Source: CAYRMV01 sp964425255 (lineage in GTDB: Bacteria > Bacteroidota > Bacteroidia > Flavobacteriales_D > Crocinitomicaceae). Taken from it: a DNA stretch of 8,727 bases. Shown piece after piece: positions 7,195 to 8,727 of the stretch. The notes under the pieces are model-generated. The model worked only from the letters and a program-made list of their open reading frames with translations. It had not been told where the DNA came from and ran no database searches. Location: contig CAYRMV010000136.1 of assembly GCA_964425255.1 (NCBI GenBank), positions 1 through 8,727 of the forward strand, written 5' to 3'. Position numbers and translations under genes: made by a program. Positions within the stretch are counted from its first letter, which is position 1. The number at the start of each line of letters is the position of its first letter.

Positions 7195-7749
7195 ATGAAT
7201 AAAGAAATTATATCGAAAATTATTGGACGACTTAAACAAGAAGACAGTTTTCCTGACTGGTGGAAAAGTGAAGAAATCGCAGTTCCATTTTTCGACAACG
7301 ACAAGTTGACGATTACTTTTATGGATTTTGATCCCGAACACGACAAGACTTTTATTGACGAAGCAGACCAAGCCTTGACAAATTTTCTGAAACTAAACGC
7401 AGACGACCGAAATTTAATTTCTGAATTAGCATACAAAAACTGTATGGACTTTCTGAATACAGTAGGTTTTGACGAAGCAGACGAACCATTGAGACAAATA
7501 AAAAACAAAAACGAAATTTGGAAATTCATAAAGCCGACAGAAATTTATGTAACAAGACGACCTTATAAAGAGCAAGACATTTACGTTCAAATTGCTTGCG
7601 AATGTGATTGGGAACAAGAACACGGACTTCAATTAGTATTTAGACAAGGAAAGAAACTAACAAGGATAAGCGACCAAGACGGACATTTAACAGAAGCTGA
7701 TGCTTACGACAAACCAGACGAAGAAGATGAATTATTATCAAGGTTTTAA
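7195..7749 (+). CDS. DUF6985-like cassette-borne protein
   Basis: A 184-residue acidic soluble protein, no signal peptide or membrane helix. The N-terminal half (IAVPFFDNDKLTITFMDFDP at about 28-47) and the C-terminal half resemble DUF6985-type proteins, a family without established function that includes suspected immunity or conflict-related members. The C-terminal match runs IYVTRRPYKEQDIYVQIACECDWEQEHGLQLVFRQG and then an SDQDGHLTEADAY stretch. The family assignment is from recalled sequence patterns, not a search. The acidic tail (DKPDEEDELLSRF) is conspicuous. The gene fills cassette A: it starts 34 bases after the cassette border, and its stop is 22 bases before the attC. The overlapping minus-strand frames are shadows. 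Confidence 0.82.
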   Translation: MNKEIISKIIGRLKQEDSFPDWWKSEEIAVPFFDNDKLTITFMDFDPEHDKTFIDEADQALTNFLKLNADDRNLISELAYKNCMDFLNTVGFDEADEPLRQIKNKNEIWKFIKPTEIYVTRRPYKEQDIYVQIACECDWEQEHGLQLVFRQGKKLTRISDQDGHLTEADAYDKPDEEDELLSRF

Positions 7750-7771
7750 TAACGAAAGACAAGAAAGCCGA

Positions 7772-7908
7772 ACCGCTAACAGGCGTTTGGCAAAAAATCG
7801 GGTTCTGTGCTTAAATGAAGTTTTGTGCTTCGTATCAAGTTCAGTGCTGGCAGAAAGTTTAGTGCTTCGAAATCCGCTTCTTCGCCAAGCGCCAAAACGT
7901 TACCTGCC
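7772..7908 (+). repeat. attC-like recombination site 1
   Basis: A 137-base element whose core (7777-7903) is 94-95% identical, without gaps, to the site at 8504-8630 (7 differences in 127). Outer borders are ..TAAC and GTTA.., with the expected AAC/GTT triplets. Inner arms GGCGTTTGGC (7782-7791) and GCCAAGCGCC (7884-7893) pair at 9 of 10, plus a further AATCGG/CCGCTT partial pairing. The spacers are unequal (1 versus 5 bases). The flanks do not fit the class 1 RYYYAAC/GTTRRRY consensus at every position, so it belongs to a distinct attC group. The predicted crossover is between 7899 and 7900. Confidence 0.75.
7803..7875 (+). repeat. Four imperfect tandem 18-19 bp units inside attC 1
   Basis: Consecutive units begin at 7803, 7821, 7840 and 7858. 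Each starts TTYNGTGCT or close to it, and the first three end in AAG: TTCTGTGCTTAAATGAAG, TTTTGTGCTTCGTATCAAG, TTCAGTGCTGGCAGAAAG, TTTAGTGCTTCGAAATCC. They occupy the part of the site that would form the variable terminal structure of the folded strand. Confidence 0.7.
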
Positions 7909-7914
7909 ATTATA

Positions 7915-8490
7915 ATGAAGATAGAACGAACAATAGAGAAATATTACTATTTGACAGGAGATGAAAAGTCAAAAGTTGGTAATGCCGACCCAGTTGACTC
8001 AAACATCCATTGGGACTTATTTGAGAATAAGAGTAAGGACTTTAAATTGACTGAGCCGTTAAAGTTCAAAATCAACCCCGGTCGTTTTGCCGGGCAGACT
8101 GGTGACTTTCAATTTAATAGTTGCGGTTTTCTGCTTTTTTCAGACAAACTTCGTGCAATCATAGAAAAATACATAACTGAGATTGACTCACCAAATTGGT
8201 TTCCAGCACAAGTGACAGACTTAAATGAAGTGACAACCAACTATTCGATATTGTATCTATTTGACAAACCTGACTTCTTAGATTATCAGAATTCAACTTT
8301 TGTGCAAGGAACAGACCACCCAATTAAAAAACGATTTGATTTGGGTAAAATAGGAGACCGACTTTTATTTAATTCGACAAAACTTGGTGTATCACTTTGT
8401 GTTCATGACATAATTCGTAAGGAAATTAAAAAAGAAGGTTGCACAGGACTTTATTTTTACAAAATTCATACAGCGGGACGATTATCATGA
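7915..8490 (+). CDS. Imm11/DUF1629-like immunity protein, orphan
   Basis: A 191-residue soluble protein starting MKIERTIEKYYYLTGDEK. The frame is open 30 codons further upstream (to an ATG at 7825), but that extension lies inside the attC site. ATG 7915, just after the cassette border, is therefore the true start. The layout fits Imm11/DUF1629 immunity proteins: an FNSCGFLLFSDKLRAIIEKY segment (about 81-100), a central strand pair YSILYLFDKPDFLDY (about 126-140), and the final SLCVHDIIRKEIKKEGCTGLYFYKI segment, whose 'V/H-D-x-x-x-x-x-x-x-x-x-G-x-T-G-L-x-F' ending is characteristic. Such proteins normally neutralise a polymorphic toxin encoded next door. No toxin is present here, so it may protect against toxins of other cells. 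The assignment is by recalled pattern and moderate. Confidence 0.82.
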   Translation: MKIERTIEKYYYLTGDEKSKVGNADPVDSNIHWDLFENKSKDFKLTEPLKFKINPGRFAGQTGDFQFNSCGFLLFSDKLRAIIEKYITEIDSPNWFPAQVTDLNEVTTNYSILYLFDKPDFLDYQNSTFVQGTDHPIKKRFDLGKIGDRLLFNSTKLGVSLCVHDIIRKEIKKEGCTGLYFYKIHTAGRLS

Positions 8491-8497
8491 GAATAAC

Positions 8498-8634
8498 GGC
8501 AGGTAACAGGCGTTTGGCAAAAAAGCGGGTTCAGTGCTTAAATGAAGCTTTGTGCTTCGTATCAAGTTCTGTGCGGGCAGACAGTTTAGTGCTCCGAAAT
8601 CCGCTTCTTCGCCAAGCGCCAAAACGTTACAGGT
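8498..8634 (+). repeat. attC-like recombination site 2
   Basis: Second copy of the 137-base site, same length as the first and with identical border spacing. Inner arms GGCGTTTGGC (8509-8518) and GCCAAGCGCC (8611-8620) are unchanged. The next inner pair AAGCGG/CCGCTT is perfect here, where copy 1 has one mismatch. The outer left arm GGCAGGTAAC differs from copy 1 and matches the start of cassette B instead. The predicted crossover is between 8626 and 8627. Confidence 0.75.
8530..8602 (+). repeat. Four imperfect tandem 18-19 bp units inside attC 2
   Basis: Units begin at 8530, 8548, 8567 and 8585 with the same 18-19-18-18 spacing as in copy 1: TTCAGTGCTTAAATGAAG, CTTTGTGCTTCGTATCAAG, TTCTGTGCGGGCAGACAG, TTTAGTGCTCCGAAATCC. 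Confidence 0.65.
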
Positions 8635-8727
8635 AAGCGTAAAACGACACTACAAACTGACAACGGTGACAAAAAATGGTTATTCTGAAGTCCATTCAAA
8701 ACTGACGGTGCGGATGCCGAAAAGCAA
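8627..8727 (+). mobile_element. Start of a third cassette (cut by window end)
   Basis: The sequence after the crossover point at 8626/8627 begins TTACAGGT and should be the leader of a further cassette. If the model holds, that cassette's own attC will start with ACCTGTAAC beyond the window. The ATG at 8676 gives only nine codons. Another frame, with GTG at 8666 and ATG at 8714, stays open to the end, but nothing supports calling a gene. The leader shares AAAACGACAC with the leader of cassette A. Confidence 0.5.

Larger units (their letters stand above)
7161..7899 (+). mobile_element. Integron-type gene cassette A
   Basis: A 739-base unit bounded by G^TT cuts at 7160/7161 and 7899/7900. It starts TTAGCGGT, and its 3' attC begins with ACCGCTAAC (7772-7780), the exact reverse complement of GTTAGCGGT at 7160-7168 (9 of 9). 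In integrons the two outer arms of one attC are split to the two ends of the inserted cassette, and that is what is seen here. The unit holds one gene (7195-7749) starting 34 bases in, followed by the attC, with little spare DNA. No promoter is obvious in the leader. Expression may come from upstream. Confidence 0.7.
7900..8626 (+). mobile_element. Integron-type gene cassette B
   Basis: A 727-base unit between the G^TT cuts at 7899/7900 and 8626/8627. Its left border GTTACCTGCC (7899-7908) is the perfect 10-base reverse complement of GGCAGGTAAC (8498-8507), the outer arm of its own 3' attC. The neighbouring right border (GTTACAGGT) pairs less well. One gene (7915-8490) starts 15 bases inside the cassette, and its stop is 7 bases before the attC. 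This compact one-gene layout is standard for integron cassettes. Confidence 0.75.

Noticed and set aside
7825..7914. N-terminal extension of the immunity-like gene to ATG 7825
   Set aside because: The 30 extra codons lie inside the attC repeat and show no coding constraint; ATG 7915 sits just inside the cassette border.
7772..8634. The 137-base pair as a MITE or other non-autonomous transposon
   Set aside because: The outermost bases differ between copies and covary with the start of the unit upstream. There is no target duplication around either copy. attC sites explain both facts.
8439..8636. Small + strand frame over attC 2
   Set aside because: It is read-through of the attC and the end of the preceding gene in another frame.
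1..8727. CRISPR array, tRNA or rRNA genes
   Set aside because: No regularly spaced identical repeats with unique spacers and no cloverleaf or rRNA-like sequence were seen; the only regular repeats are the tandem units inside the attC sites.

Overview
The window looks like an accessory region of a Bacteroidota chromosome, probably a flavobacteria-like lineage. The evidence is very AT-rich coding DNA, weak or absent Shine-Dalgarno sequences, many small lipoproteins with short signal peptides, a two-component-regulator-type propeller lipoprotein, and intergenic regions of roughly 10-250 bp. All supported genes lie on the + strand. The genus cannot be fixed from the sequence.

Left part (1-2552): the 3' end of an unrecognised gene, an unrecognised secreted protein (388-1353), and a seven-repeat beta-propeller lipoprotein (1461-2552). 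The propeller gene is clearly GC-richer than its neighbours. Centre (2745-4406): a compact two-gene DarT-DarG module, a DNA ADP-ribosyltransferase toxin and its macrodomain antitoxin, with the expected key residues intact. Next (4523-6948) is a run of small genes: a GNAT acetyltransferase, a PH-like soluble protein overlapping a four-helix membrane protein, and two lipoproteins overlapping by ATGA, the first resembling chagasin-type (I42) inhibitors.

Right part (about 7160-8727): this is the most distinctive region. Two near-identical 137-bp elements (7772-7908 and 8498-8634) have imperfect inverted ends with AAC...GTT at their borders. The outer flank of each does not pair best with its own other end. 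It pairs perfectly with the start of the gene unit to its left (9 and 10 bp). This is the signature of integron attC sites, where the two halves of one recombination site lie at opposite ends of an inserted cassette. It defines two complete cassettes (7161-7899 and 7900-8626) and the start of a third. Each complete cassette holds one promoterless-looking + strand gene: a DUF6985-like protein and an Imm11/DUF1629-like orphan immunity protein. No integron integrase is visible, so this is either part of a longer array or an integrase-less attC cluster. The interior of each attC is built from four imperfect tandem 18-19 bp units.

The region therefore combines a toxin-antitoxin/anti-phage module, several small accessory genes and a cassette array. 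That is typical of a genomic island that gains and loses defence and conflict genes.
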